Origin: Thermothelomyces thermophilus ATCC 42464
Lineage: Eukaryota > Ascomycota > Sordariomycetes > Sordariales > Chaetomiaceae
NCBI RefSeq assembly: GCF_000226095.1
Contig: NC_016478.1
Location: 2,408,001 to 2,472,000 of the forward strand
Direction: 5' to 3'
Length of the DNA: 64,000 nucleotides
Numbering within the stretch: position 1 is the stretch's first letter; each line of letters opens with the position of its first letter. Of the stretch, positions 26,239-39,760 are shown in pieces. Under the pieces are notes generated by a model. That model saw only the letters and a program-made list of their open reading frames with translations. It did not search any database and had not been told where the DNA came from. The translations under genes and the position numbers were made by a program.

Positions 26239-27573
26239 ATGGCCCGCCCGAAGATCACGCTATATGTCGACACGGTCAGCCCGTTCGCCTATCTGGCCTA
26301 TCACGTTCTCAGGGTGCGTTAAGTGAAGAAGAGCAAAGGGACCGAGAGATGGTCCCTAATACACTTATCCGAGTACAGTACAACTACGGAACGAACGCCC
26401 TTTGCTGACACAGAGGGACCACGCAGCATGACGCGGTTTTCAAGGGGTGCGACATCACCTACGTGCCCGTCTTCCTCGGTGGCATCATGCACAAAGTATG
26501 TTGCGGCCGATTCTGCAAATGGCATACTGAGAGTACCTTGGTTCGAGAGACTGACCACAGCACATCAAAAAAATGGAAAACAGTGTGGCAATGTCCCGCC
26601 CATAAAAGTCAAGAGTAAGCTTCATTTTGCTGTTACTCTTTTTACTTACTTCCTCTTTTTCTTCTATTTACATCCTTTTTTTTTTCCTCCCCCCTCGTTT
26701 TCCAGCTCATAATAATGCCCCTCCCCTCGTCCCGGTCTCTTTCGCAATATAAATCATCAATCAAGGTTCATGTCAACGTTACGAGACTTGGGCTGACAAA
26801 CCCTCCCTCCCCCACCCACCTAATTGGCGGGGTTGCCTTTCTCACATAACAGACAAGGACACCTACATCAACACGGAGCGCCTCCGCTGGGCGCGGCACT
26901 TCTCGGTGCCCATGACGAGCGGCCTGCCGCCCGACTTCCCGGCCGTCACGCTGCCCGTCATGCGCGCGCTGTGCTACCTCGAGGCCCAGGACGCCCAGGA
27001 TGCCGCCGCCGCGGGCCAGCAGCAGCAGCAGCAGCAGGAGGAGCCGCAGAAGCAGCCGCGCCTGATTAAGGCGCTGGACGAGTTCTACCTGCAGTACTGG
27101 GGCAACGCGGTGGCGACGCACAAGCCCGAGGTGCTGAAGCAGACGCTGGCGGGACTGTTTGGCGAGGCCGGGGCCGACAAGAGTGAGTGGGGGGGGGTGC
27201 CCTGCTGCCATCTCTTTTGCTTCCACTCTTTTTTTTCTTCTTCCCTTCTTTACGATTTGTTTCCCAGCCCCCTTCCAGACGGACAACCCCCCAACCAACA
27301 AGCTAACAATTTCCCGTTTTTGCAGTCCTCGCCGAATCCACAACCCCCGCAATCAAGCGAGCCCTCATTGCCAACACGGACCGCGCCTTCGAATCGGGCG
27401 CCTTCGGCCTGCCCTGGATGGAGTGCACCAACGCCGAGGGCAAGACGGAGGGCTTCTTTGGCGTCGACCACCTCGGGCAGGTCGCCCAGTTTCTGGGGCT
27501 GCCTAGGCCGGGAGAAGCCAAGGGCCACAACGGGGACGAGGCCGGGTCGTCGGGATGGAGGGCATTGTTGTAG
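26239..27573 (+). CDS. kappa-class glutathione S-transferase / DsbA-like thioredoxin-fold protein
   Basis: Five short exons (26239-26313, 26427-26495, 26584-26614, 26853-27182, 27326-27573) splice in frame to 250 aa. The N-terminus MARPKITLYVDTVSPFAYLAY is the beta strand plus active-site loop of the DsbA/2-hydroxychromene-2-carboxylate isomerase/GST kappa family; Ser14 fits the catalytic serine. Family landmarks follow: GNVPPIKVKNKDTYINTERLRWA, and near the C-terminus GAFGLPWMECTNAEG and FFGVDHLGQVAQFLGLPRP. A glutamine run (seven Q) sits in the helical insertion. Members conjugate glutathione or isomerise aromatic ring-cleavage products, often in mitochondria or peroxisomes; the substrate here is unknown. 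Exon 3 is only 31 nt. I am sure of the family and less sure of each splice site, although every junction keeps frame and has GT-AG ends. Confidence 0.85.
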
Positions 27574-28149
27574 CCTCAGATAGGTGGACTTTACTGAACA
27601 GGTCATAGGCGTTTCGCCCTGTTACTGATGTGCTGTGTATCTATGTACATACATACCTAAGTACCAAAATTTGCTCAGCCGGCCCCCGTGTGAGAGACCA
27701 TCATTCGGTGATCATGACCAAGCGAGTTGATCAGCCTTGGGACATGGGGCATGAGGGGGAGGGGCTAAGCTATAGTCGCGTCCCTGCGTCGACTCCACCA
27801 AGCAGAGGACCGCCCAGGGTTCGCGATTATTTATTCTTTGTTTTGGTCTCGAACCGAGCGCGTCGCGTGGCCGCGCGGCACCGATTTCGTTCAGGACAAG
27901 TGTCACACACAACTAGGTCGGGGAACATAATGGCACACAAAATCATGATCATAAAATCAACGTCAATATTAGCGGCATTTCCCTTCGCCACTGTGTATTT
28001 GTACAACCCCAGAGAGAAAAACCCATCGCAATCATAAACGCCGGTATCCCGTAGTGCCGTGAATGAGCCCCTTCATCCAGAGCGCGTCCCAAATGAGAAA
28101 AGTCATAACCTCCCAAACCCCAAGCTAGCAAAGACCGAAACGACCATGC
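27574..28149. other. convergent intergenic region, GST kappa / H3
   Basis: These 576 bp lie between two genes that end toward each other, so they should hold both 3' UTRs. No gene, structured RNA or strong repeat is visible. Confidence 0.6.
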
Positions 28150-31031
<2,882 letters not shown>

Positions 31032-34000
31032 GCGGGGGTAAATCAATCACCCCGGCGCGGCGGCGGAGCGACGACTTCTTGATGACATTTCAGCGGCGCT
31101 TTTTCTCACACTTTTTAAAACTCCATCGGTTATGGTTGGGCTGCGATGAGTACTTTTTTTACGGGCAAATGGGTTCTTTGTGTGTGTTCAATCTTGATCT
31201 TCCGGTCTGTCGGGGTTCTGTGTACCATAGGGGAGGGCGGTCAAACAACTGGGTGTTTTACACGGATGACATACCAAGGCATAATCGATGCGGCCCTCTC
31301 TGCATGGGCGGGGGGGTTGCGCGTTCCTGATCAATCTTGATGTCTCCTTTTGCCGTGCTGGAAACGTGACTGCTTCGTGGCGATGTTTATGCCGGGCTGT
31401 GGGTCCAACGCGTCGAGACCGTGGCTGGGCCATGCCGCGTTTCCGCCGGTCCGGTTCGGCGAACAGTCAGTTCTCCTCTGCCATCCCTAATAATTTGTCT
31501 GGCTCTGTATCGTATGACTCATCGCTTCCCCCCCCCGATGTTGTTGATCGTCAGCTTGCTTAGGTTCGTATGGGGTTAGCTCAGCTGCGCCCCAAGGCTT
31601 GAGTGGAGTCGGGCGGCCAGCTGAGGGCATGGAAGGCAGGCGCTCGACAATCACCAAGAATATTGGACACCTGCTCGGTGGGATACTCTTTTTGAATAGA
31701 CATCCGATTTACACCAGTGGTTTGTGTTGGTGGTGTGCGAGCATGGACATGTTGCGCTGCAGTTTAAACTTCCCGGGTTGCCTCTTCTCCCCACGATTCT
31801 CGTTCAATCAGGATGGCACGTGCCATGGACGCCGATGTTTGTGCGATGGGAGAACATCAACAGTTCCCGCGTCTTTTTCGCGGGCCGCTGTCGTCTTAGC
31901 TGGCCTGCTGCATATTTTATCGGTGGCACAGGTTTTGGGGACCGAATCTGGTCGGGTTTCACCAGCCGTTCATCTTGGGTCACAATAGCCCAGCTCCGGC
32001 TAGCTGTCAACCGCCGAGTGTCAAAGCCCATGACCTCTCTCGAACCTGGGCAGATTTAGCCCCTCTAGTGACAAACAAGCCGTTTAGTGGCCTTAAGCTG
32101 GAGGTCAGCCGTTGGTTCCCCGCTTACAGCCCTAGCCTTGTTCACAGAAGCAGGCTGTATGTACCTTCCCCCCTTGGCCCAGAACACAAAGGCTCCTACC
32201 TCCCTAAGCTTTGAGTCTACCGCTCGAGGGAAGGAGTTCTAAGCCGCTCGTAGTTCGAGACCTGAAGAAAAACGGGGTATGGATGTGCGCGAATTTGCCC
32301 CACGCATGATTAGACCTCCGGTATACGCAGAATAAGTACTGGGCCGTTGTTCGGGGTGACCGGGAGCTCTTGTCGCAGCTTTCTCGAGTTGCTCTGGTCT
32401 CGAATCTAGTTGATGATTGTACTGAGGCTGGTTGAAATCCTGGCCGCGCGTTTTCAAAGGTCGTCTCCATCGGAACGTATTCCATCAACTGTCATTGGCA
32501 GTTCGGGGCATATAGTTGGAATGAGCCCGAAAACCCTTGAACAACCATTATTACTACCACATGCGAGGGTAGTTTGTGATAAATCTCTTCAACTCTCAGC
32601 CCGTGATGATACGGAGCCACAGTACTCCGCAACACGCTGTGTGGTATGGCCTTGCGCAGCTTTGGATAACGGTTCCCTTCTTGGTCATGATGCCCGTCGG
32701 GGCGTTCCGGGCAGCTTCCGCAAGATTGCCACCCCGGCCTTTGCCTGGTCGCAATACGGCTCGGTTTCAGTGGATATTTGGGTGCCTCTCGGGGTCTGGA
32801 GTGGTTGTTGGAGACGTCTAGACGTCGTTGCTTTCACAAGGCACGAATGTAATCGTAGATAATTAGAGCTCAACAGGCACGCCAAATGGTCAGAGTTTCG
32901 GAGTGCTACATCCCCATGACATAGATGCTGAATAATGGAAACTAACGACATGGGATGAGTAACCTCATGCCGATCAGCTTCTCTGTTTTTCCCTGGGTTT
33001 ACGTTGATTGTAGTGGCGGCTGTAGACCAGGTGCAACACCCACAGACACTTTCGTTGGTTTGATTAGGTACACGACGCACCCCGCGGGAAAGATGAACTC
33101 GGTCAGAAGGGGGTAACCAATGTCATCCTTCCGTTCTTCTACCATCGACGTCCTGGTGCCGTGTTGGTGTTCATAATTAGGATCCAGAACTCGCCACTGC
33201 CACCCTGCCCTGCATACTGAGGTAAGTTGCTTCGACACAGAACCTCGGATGCCGTGGTTACCTATTACTACGTACTGATTCCTTCAGGTTTCCTTTATCA
33301 GGCGCATGCTAACAATCGGCCATAGATAGCCAACCGCCTCTTGCCAGGCAAGTTGCCCCAAGTTCATAGTGGGCCTAATTTGAACATGGTCCTCTTTGAT
33401 GGCCAGAAAACCAGTTGTTGATTGCTTCGCCTCCCAGAGCCTCACTCGCCACGGACAGCCACAAATACCTTTTTTTTTAAAAAAAAAAAAAACATTTGAA
33501 ATGAGCGCATCCTGACAGGTGTATCCGGCGAAATGCAGAAGATCATTACATGAAAACCCTACTGCTCCTCAGTGCCATCAGAACCGGCATACCTTACTCG
33601 AACAACCCGACAACACACCACATCACCCGGACTACAATGCCGGCAAATGCGCCTGCAGGATTCCAGGCTCGCGCACCAAAGAAATGATGCGGAGAAACGC
33701 TCTCGTGTATCCACAGAATTGCGTTAAATGTCAAACCTCAAATTATGTCTGTTCGACACCAACCAACTACAGCAAGAAGAGAAGCATATAACCCAAACGT
33801 CTGAAAACGGGTTATGATGTATGTACAGACCTAAAAAGGCCGAAAAAGGCCTAGGACAGAAACAAGCTTCTGTGCAGTAATCGAAAAGCACGGTATATCG
33901 GGAATCAACAATTGAACGGAGCCCAGCCCAATTCAACAACAGCCTGGCTAGGGGATGCATCACGGAACTCGTAGGGTCTGCCAACATTTATGGCTTTCTT

Positions 34001-35333
34001 GAGCGCCCCATATACCAACGCAAATCTGGAGCTTCCATGGCGGCTACCCTCAGCCATTGAGACTCCGGATCATGACTACATCATTCCCTCGAGGGGACAT
34101 GCCAACCTTTTCTGTCATCTAGATATTTGGCTCGTAAGAGACTTAGGAGCACTGCCAAATTTGCCGATTCGCGCTTCAGGAAGCCTCGTGACAGACTTTC
34201 AAGCCACAAGTAGAATACGAGGTCAGAACTTTGGCGGCGGAAGGATCTGGCCGATAAGATGCTTAGCCGAGACAGAGCTTGAAGTGTCTTGATTGGACTA
34301 GGAACACCACACCCCAATGGTTAGAAACCACGATAACTCTGGCTAGGCCGGACGGTCCATTCTCCGCAGTGAAATTGACCGGCTCCTTCACATACCGCAG
34401 TAGCAATGGCTAGGACATACCCGGTAACTTTTGGCGATAATCCGGAAGGTTAAAGTCCATGCACTCCTCCCTCATCAACCTCAGAATATCCCTCAATGCT
34501 TCGCTCTAGGATCGACCGTTTCGCCAACAAAGGGGACCAAGTCAGCACACCAAGACACGATGATCGCGGCGAACTCACGGTTCACTTTGGCGATTGCCGC
34601 CTCCCTCATGTTAGCAGACAGGCTCCTCCCAACAGCTACGCAGAGTTGGCCTGACAGCGTGACAACAGCCAGCTTGGCATGAGCTCCCCGGCCTGCCATC
34701 CTCCACGATCCAGCACGATCACGGCCCCGACCTCGCCACCCACACTGCCGGCGTCATGCACGTACCGGCCGACGGCAACGTCGTATCTAACCACCGGATG
34801 CGAGTTCGCATGCCCGACCACCACCTCGGTGTGGTGCATTTCGGATGGTCAGTAAACATTCCACAAAGAGGCCCCCTATTCCCCCCCCCAACTCCTCCCT
34901 TCCTTCGCGGACACGGCAGCCGAGCCAGCAAGTGCGCTGAAACAAAATCACCGCAGCGTATGTCGTGCTGGCGTGCGGATGCGACCGCGCCGCCGTCAGC
35001 CCGACGACCGTCACCCGGTGCCCGACGGCGAGCGTACACTGCCTGCAGTGTTCTACTGGATGGGGAATCGCCACCATAACCGACCCGAACTGCCCGTCGT
35101 CCACGACTGAAACGGCGAGTGCGACGACGACGGCTTAGGAAGTTGCCAGTTGCTGGTATTCCTCCTAAGACACCGTGGAGGGGCCCCGAGGGAATTAGGA
35201 TGCAACTCCCGTCACTGACGGCATCTGAGGTTGTGGCATCGATGGTCCTGGGTCAAGCGATGGCGACCGTCAGCCTAGCGTCGGGACCTGGCCATGGTCC
35301 AAAGCCATCCAGGCGACAACTCAGCTGATGCAT

Positions 35334-35390
35334 GTTAAATTGTACCCGTGGTGTTAAATTGTACCCGTGGTGTTAAATTGTACCCGTGGT
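35334..35390. repeat. 19-bp perfect tandem repeat, three copies
   Basis: The unit gttaaattgtacccgtggt occurs three times without mismatch (35334-35352, 35353-35371, 35372-35390). The 19-bp period is not codon-based and no gene overlaps. Confidence 0.95.
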
Positions 35391-35996
35391 GGCTTCATTC
35401 GCACTCCACCTTCGACAGTGGAAGCGCAGAATGGGTTTGGTCCAGGGGAAAAAAGGAAAAAAAAAGGGGGGAAAGCATAGTCATCACAAACTTCTCTTCC
35501 TTCCTGCATTCCCGCGTGTCAGCTGATAAATAACGGCCCTGGGCCTGTCCTTGATGAAGCATACTAGAGCGTTTCCGTGCCCGACGCCCACCCGGCAGGC
35601 TATAAGCGTGAACCTGGCGCTGGGCCACCATCGGATCGCTTGACTTGAATCCCGTGAAATGGACTGCTGCCCGGGTCTGCCAGTAGGTGGCGGCGCACTT
35701 GTCAGGAGGCACAATCGGCATTTGGGTTACCGCTTGCGTTCTCAGGTCGGAACCGCTGAGCACGCTTCCCAACAAGTGCAACCCTTCGCCGCAACAGCCT
35801 TCCGGGTCACATTATGGAAGGAGGGAGTCAGTCCTAGCGGTACAGCGAGGATTACCGGAGCGAGTCGTTCGCAATCACAGGGAAAGAGGAACAAGAGTTT
35901 AAGGACTGTCGAGTAACAACGAGGCGTGTCCCTGCCACTTGGCAGGAAGCCCTTTAGTAAGAGTGGAGGGGGCGAGAGGTGCCAGTCCGAATGGAC

Positions 35997-36102
35997 AGAA
36001 AGAAAGAAAGAAAGAAAGAGAAAGGAGAATAAAAAAGATAAGAGAAAAAGGGGGAAAAAGAGAACCAAAAACAAGAGCAAAGAGAAAGAAAGAAAGAAAG
36101 AG
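35997..36102 (+). repeat. purine-rich (AAAG)n stretch
   Basis: About 106 bp consist almost wholly of A and G, starting and ending with AAAG tetramers and interrupted by only a few T and C. Such polypurine tracts can form triplex DNA. It lies in non-coding sequence. Confidence 0.85.
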
Positions 36103-37823
36103 CCCCAGGTGTCCGCGGCACCCTTAAATCCTCTGGAGGCTTGGCTCGCTGATTTAAATCATCATTCACGCATCTAGTGGGGAGGCGTGCCGGAACGCGC
36201 GCCAAACGCGTCAACAGGGGCGTTTTTTTTTTTTCGCGAAACTACTCTTTTGTAAACTGAACGCATTACGGATTTGCTAGTAAACTCACTAACCGAATAT
36301 GTGTTTCGCACATCCGTTACACTACATGGCCGAGGATGATTGGCTGATGGCGTCCGTTCTTTCCTGTTCTGGAAAGGCATCAGGGGCGGATCTTCCCTTC
36401 GGCTGACGCATGCCGAACCAGCAAGATTTTCAAGTTCAACTCGCCGACGACATTCCATCTCCTGCACCTTCCGGCTCCAGTTTGTCTCTCGAATTTCTCA
36501 GTGCACGGCGACAGCCCTTAGTACTACTAACACGCAACGACTTGGAGGACACTGGGCGGCAGCAGTTCTACAAATGAGATCACTCCCCGCACCCTTGATT
36601 GAGAAGGCCACCCGTGGAAGGTCCGGGAGGCGCAGCTGCATCGGGTGTACGGACCGTACTTAGGACTGTTTCACAAGTTCGCGTTTCGGTCAAAAGAGAT
36701 CGTCACAACGGGGACATCGAACAATCCGCCGTCCATTGTCGATCGCCTCGGCCCGTCAGAAGATCCGAACAATGTGTCTTATGGAGCCTCATCAGTCATT
36801 GTTGATTTCAAATATGGCAAGGCGCATACCCGATGAGCGAGTCCGAACGAGAGGTCCTGAAGTGGTCAGGATACCCGGTCTCCTGTCGACGCTCTGTTGG
36901 TTATGTAACGCGGCTGCCTTGGTTTTTTGACACGAGCTTCTTATCCCCGAGACCGGTAGATTAAAAGACCGTCTGCCGTTAGCGGCCGTTGCCGCAGGGT
37001 TCCGATTCGGAGAAATACAAGGTCTATTGAGAAGCGAGCCGCGCGACTGGCCGCGGCGGGCTCATTGCGGTGGTACCTCCTGGCGAAGTGGAACTTGAAG
37101 AGCGGAAACCTTCCATCATCGGCGTGGGATGGTCTGATGTGCCCAACAGGCGGGCTTGGGGGAAGCACTACGGACCTCGTGTGTGGGATGCGTGATTTGG
37201 GGGGAGAAAACAACTGGGGCCCCGGATACCGAACAGCTCACTTGCTGGGGCATTTGACCTGGAGTATCCAGAGTTCGCAGCGCTGGCGAAGCCATGTCGT
37301 GGGCAGTTTGGCGGGCGACGTCGCCGCGGGATATCCAGATCTGCAGGGTTGTGTTGTGCCTGGAAGCTCCACCCTGGTCCACCGCGACGGAGCCGCAGGA
37401 GATCTCCGCCAATTCCGATGGGCAACGGCCCGATAACGTCACCCCACCGCCCGTTGACGATGACGTTAAGCCATGCTGTTAACAAGCCATGTTTGGCGGG
37501 TCTTTCTGGTGGCGAAGCTGCAACTACCGTGATATGCAATGTTACAGATACCGCTGTACACTACGTGAAAGTTTCTCCGAGTTCGACGCAGGTTGGCTCT
37601 CACAGGGATGCTTCCAAGCGTCTCAGCTTGGCTCGGGAAGGCGCAACCACGAGGGTCGGAGCCTCCACTTTCGGCAGGCCCGCTCCTGCACGAGGCAGAT
37701 GCTCTCCGCTCCTGCGACTCGACTCCATGGGGCCCCTCGTCTCCTCGCGCCTTCCTCTCCTTCTCCAAGTTTTGGAGCCCGCATGTTCAGCTGACCGGAA
37801 CTCCCATGTTTTCCTTTTTTAAC

Positions 37824-37829
37824 CCGGGG
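37824..37829 (+). promoter_or_regulatory. candidate CreA/CRE-1 site
   Basis: CCGGGG fits the SYGGGG consensus of the fungal carbon-catabolite repressor and lies 195 bp upstream of the sugar-transporter start. A six-base match is weak evidence alone; the gene's likely role makes it plausible. Confidence 0.25.
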
Positions 37830-37875
37830 TCTGGGCCGTCATGGGCGCTCTCTGCTCTCACTCCACCACTTCGGA

Positions 37876-37880
37876 TATAA
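37876..37880 (+). promoter_or_regulatory. candidate TATA element of the sugar transporter
   Basis: TATAA (in atataat) sits 148 bp before the ATG at 38024 and is followed by a C/T-rich stretch, as often seen between TATA and start site in highly expressed fungal genes. Confidence 0.35.
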
Positions 37881-38023
37881 TAGCATCGCAAACCGCCCCG
37901 GCTTCTCAACGTTTTACCTTCTGGGTTTTGTTCTCGTACACCTGTGTCTTTATGAGGGAGACCTTGTGGTCCCTTGACTAGCCACCAGACTCCTTTTACC
38001 ACAGAAACAGAATTGACAAGACG

Positions 38024-39760
38024 ATGGCATTTAAACGCTTCCAAAACCCAACGGCCGAGCATGGCACACCAGCGAAGCCAGAGCCGCCGTCGGCGGCCAC
38101 CATAGCTGCCGAGCAGAAAATCACGGCCATTGCCCTGTTCCTCGGCGCTGTGGCCAGTATTGGTGGCTTCATGTTTGGTTATGTCAGGTAAGCAAGCCAG
38201 GCTGCCACCATTCACATTCGGACTCTTGGCTGATTGCAACTCCAGCGGTCAGATCTCGGGCTTTTTCGACATGGAGGACTACGGCCGCCGCTTCGGAGAG
38301 TACAACCCTGACACGGGAGCCTATGACTTCAGCGCCCCTCGCCAGGGTGCCATTGTCGGCCTCCTCCCCGCTGGCTGCCTCTTCGGCTCTTTGATCGCCG
38401 GCAACATTGCCGATAGTCTTGGTCGCCGCATGGCCATTTCGGTGTCCGCTCTGTTTTGCTGTGTCGGCAACATCATTGAAATCTCGTCCAAGTCTGTCTG
38501 GGCCCAGTTTGCTGTCGGCCGCCTCGTCACTGGCCTCGGCATCGGCTCGCTCTCGGTTGCGGTCCCCATGTACCAGTCCGAGTCCAGCCCTGCCATTCTC
38601 AGAGGCGTCCTTATCTCTACCTATCAGCTCTTTATCACGCTCGGCATCTGGACCGCCGAGATGGTCAACTATGGAACTCACAATATGACGAATTCGGCAT
38701 CCTGGCGCATTCCCAACGGCCTGTCGTTCCTCTGGTCGCTAATTCTGGGCGGCGGTATCCTTTTGCTGCCCGAGTCTCCTCGCTTCGCGTACCGCAAGGG
38801 CCGCGAAGACGAGGCCCGCCGCACCATCGCCCGCTTGGCCGGTCTGGATACCGACGCTCCCTCCGTCAACCAGCAGATTGACGACATTCGCACCAAGCTC
38901 GAGGAGGAGAGGGCTGGCGCGGCCACCAGCTGGTATGAGATCTTCACGGGCCCTCGCATGTTTTACCGGACTCTGCTGGGTATCACCTTGCAGGTTAGTG
39001 TTCTCGACGCCCGTCTCTTAGCCAAGGGAAAAGTCACTAACAAGCTTGGCAGGCCGGACAACAACTCACCGGTGCCAACTTCTTCTTCTACTACGGGACC
39101 ACCATCTTCAGGGCCACGGGCCTTAGCGACAGCTACGTGACTCAGATCATCCTTGGGTCTGTAAATGTCTTCTGCACCTTTGGCGGCCTCTACGTGGTGA
39201 AGAAGTGCGGCCGGAGAAACGCTCTCATAGCCGGTGCTCTCTGGATGATGGTGTGCTTCTTGGTCTATTCCTTTGTCGGCCACTTCAAGCTCGACCCGGT
39301 GAACCCTGCCAACACCCCCCAGGCCGGCAATGTTCTCATCGTCTTCTCGTGCCTGTTCATTGTCGCTTTCGCCACGACCTGGGGTCCCCTCGTCTGGACT
39401 GTCGTCGCCGAGCTCTACCCCGCCAAGTACCGCGCCCCGGCCATGGCGCTCGCCACGGCGAGCAACTGGCTCTGGAACTTCCTGATGAGCTTCTTCACGC
39501 GCTTCATCACGGACGCTATCGACTATCTCTACGGCCTGGTGTTTGCGGGCTGCTGCGCAGCGCTTGTCCTCGTCGTGTTCTTCTTCCTCATCGAAAGCAA
39601 GGACCGGAGCCTCGAGGAGATTGACACAATGTACCTGATGCATGTCAACCCGATTACCAGCAGCAAGTGGAACGACAAGCTACCGGAGGCCACCGATTCG
39701 AGCGGTCGGCCATCGCGGCAACATTCGTCCCATGAAGAGGAGCATATGGAAGTTCCCTGA
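38024..39760 (+). CDS. MFS sugar transporter, high-affinity hexose type
   Basis: Three exons (38024-38187, 38246-38993, 39053-39760) give 539 aa with a cytosolic N-terminus and about 12 hydrophobic segments. Sugar-porter signatures are present: FGYVSGQISGF in TM1, the GRR loop (IADSLGRRMA) after TM2, GRLVTGLGIGSLSVAVPMYQSE, LPESPRFAYRKGR near residue 230, AGQQLTGANFFFYYGTTIF at the start of exon 3 (residue 305), and a second loop KKCGRRNAL. The GQISGF and AGQQLTG motifs match the hexose branch of fungal porters that includes high-affinity glucose carriers and sensors. It lacks the long C-terminal tail of Snf3/Rgt2-type sensors, so transport of a hexose across the plasma membrane is more likely. 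The exact sugar is not readable. A candidate repressor site and TATA box lie upstream. Confidence 0.9.

Larger units (their letters stand above)
31032..38023. other. gene-poor block
   Basis: Seven kilobases without a supportable gene. The first 200-300 bp probably carry the H4 3' end. Open frames are short and none can be chained into a recognisable protein. Notable contents are a 19-bp triple repeat (35334-35390), a purine-rich stretch (35997-36102) and an A-rich run near 33473-33493. Unlike other gene-poor blocks, this one has few TACGGA(G/T)TA words: I found none. It may be relic transposon DNA or simply a long intergenic region. Confidence 0.5.

Noticed and set aside
33519-33791. Cys/His-containing 90-codon frame that resembles a zinc-binding fragment
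   Set aside because: Cysteine spacing fits no known finger and there are no flanking exons with coding character.
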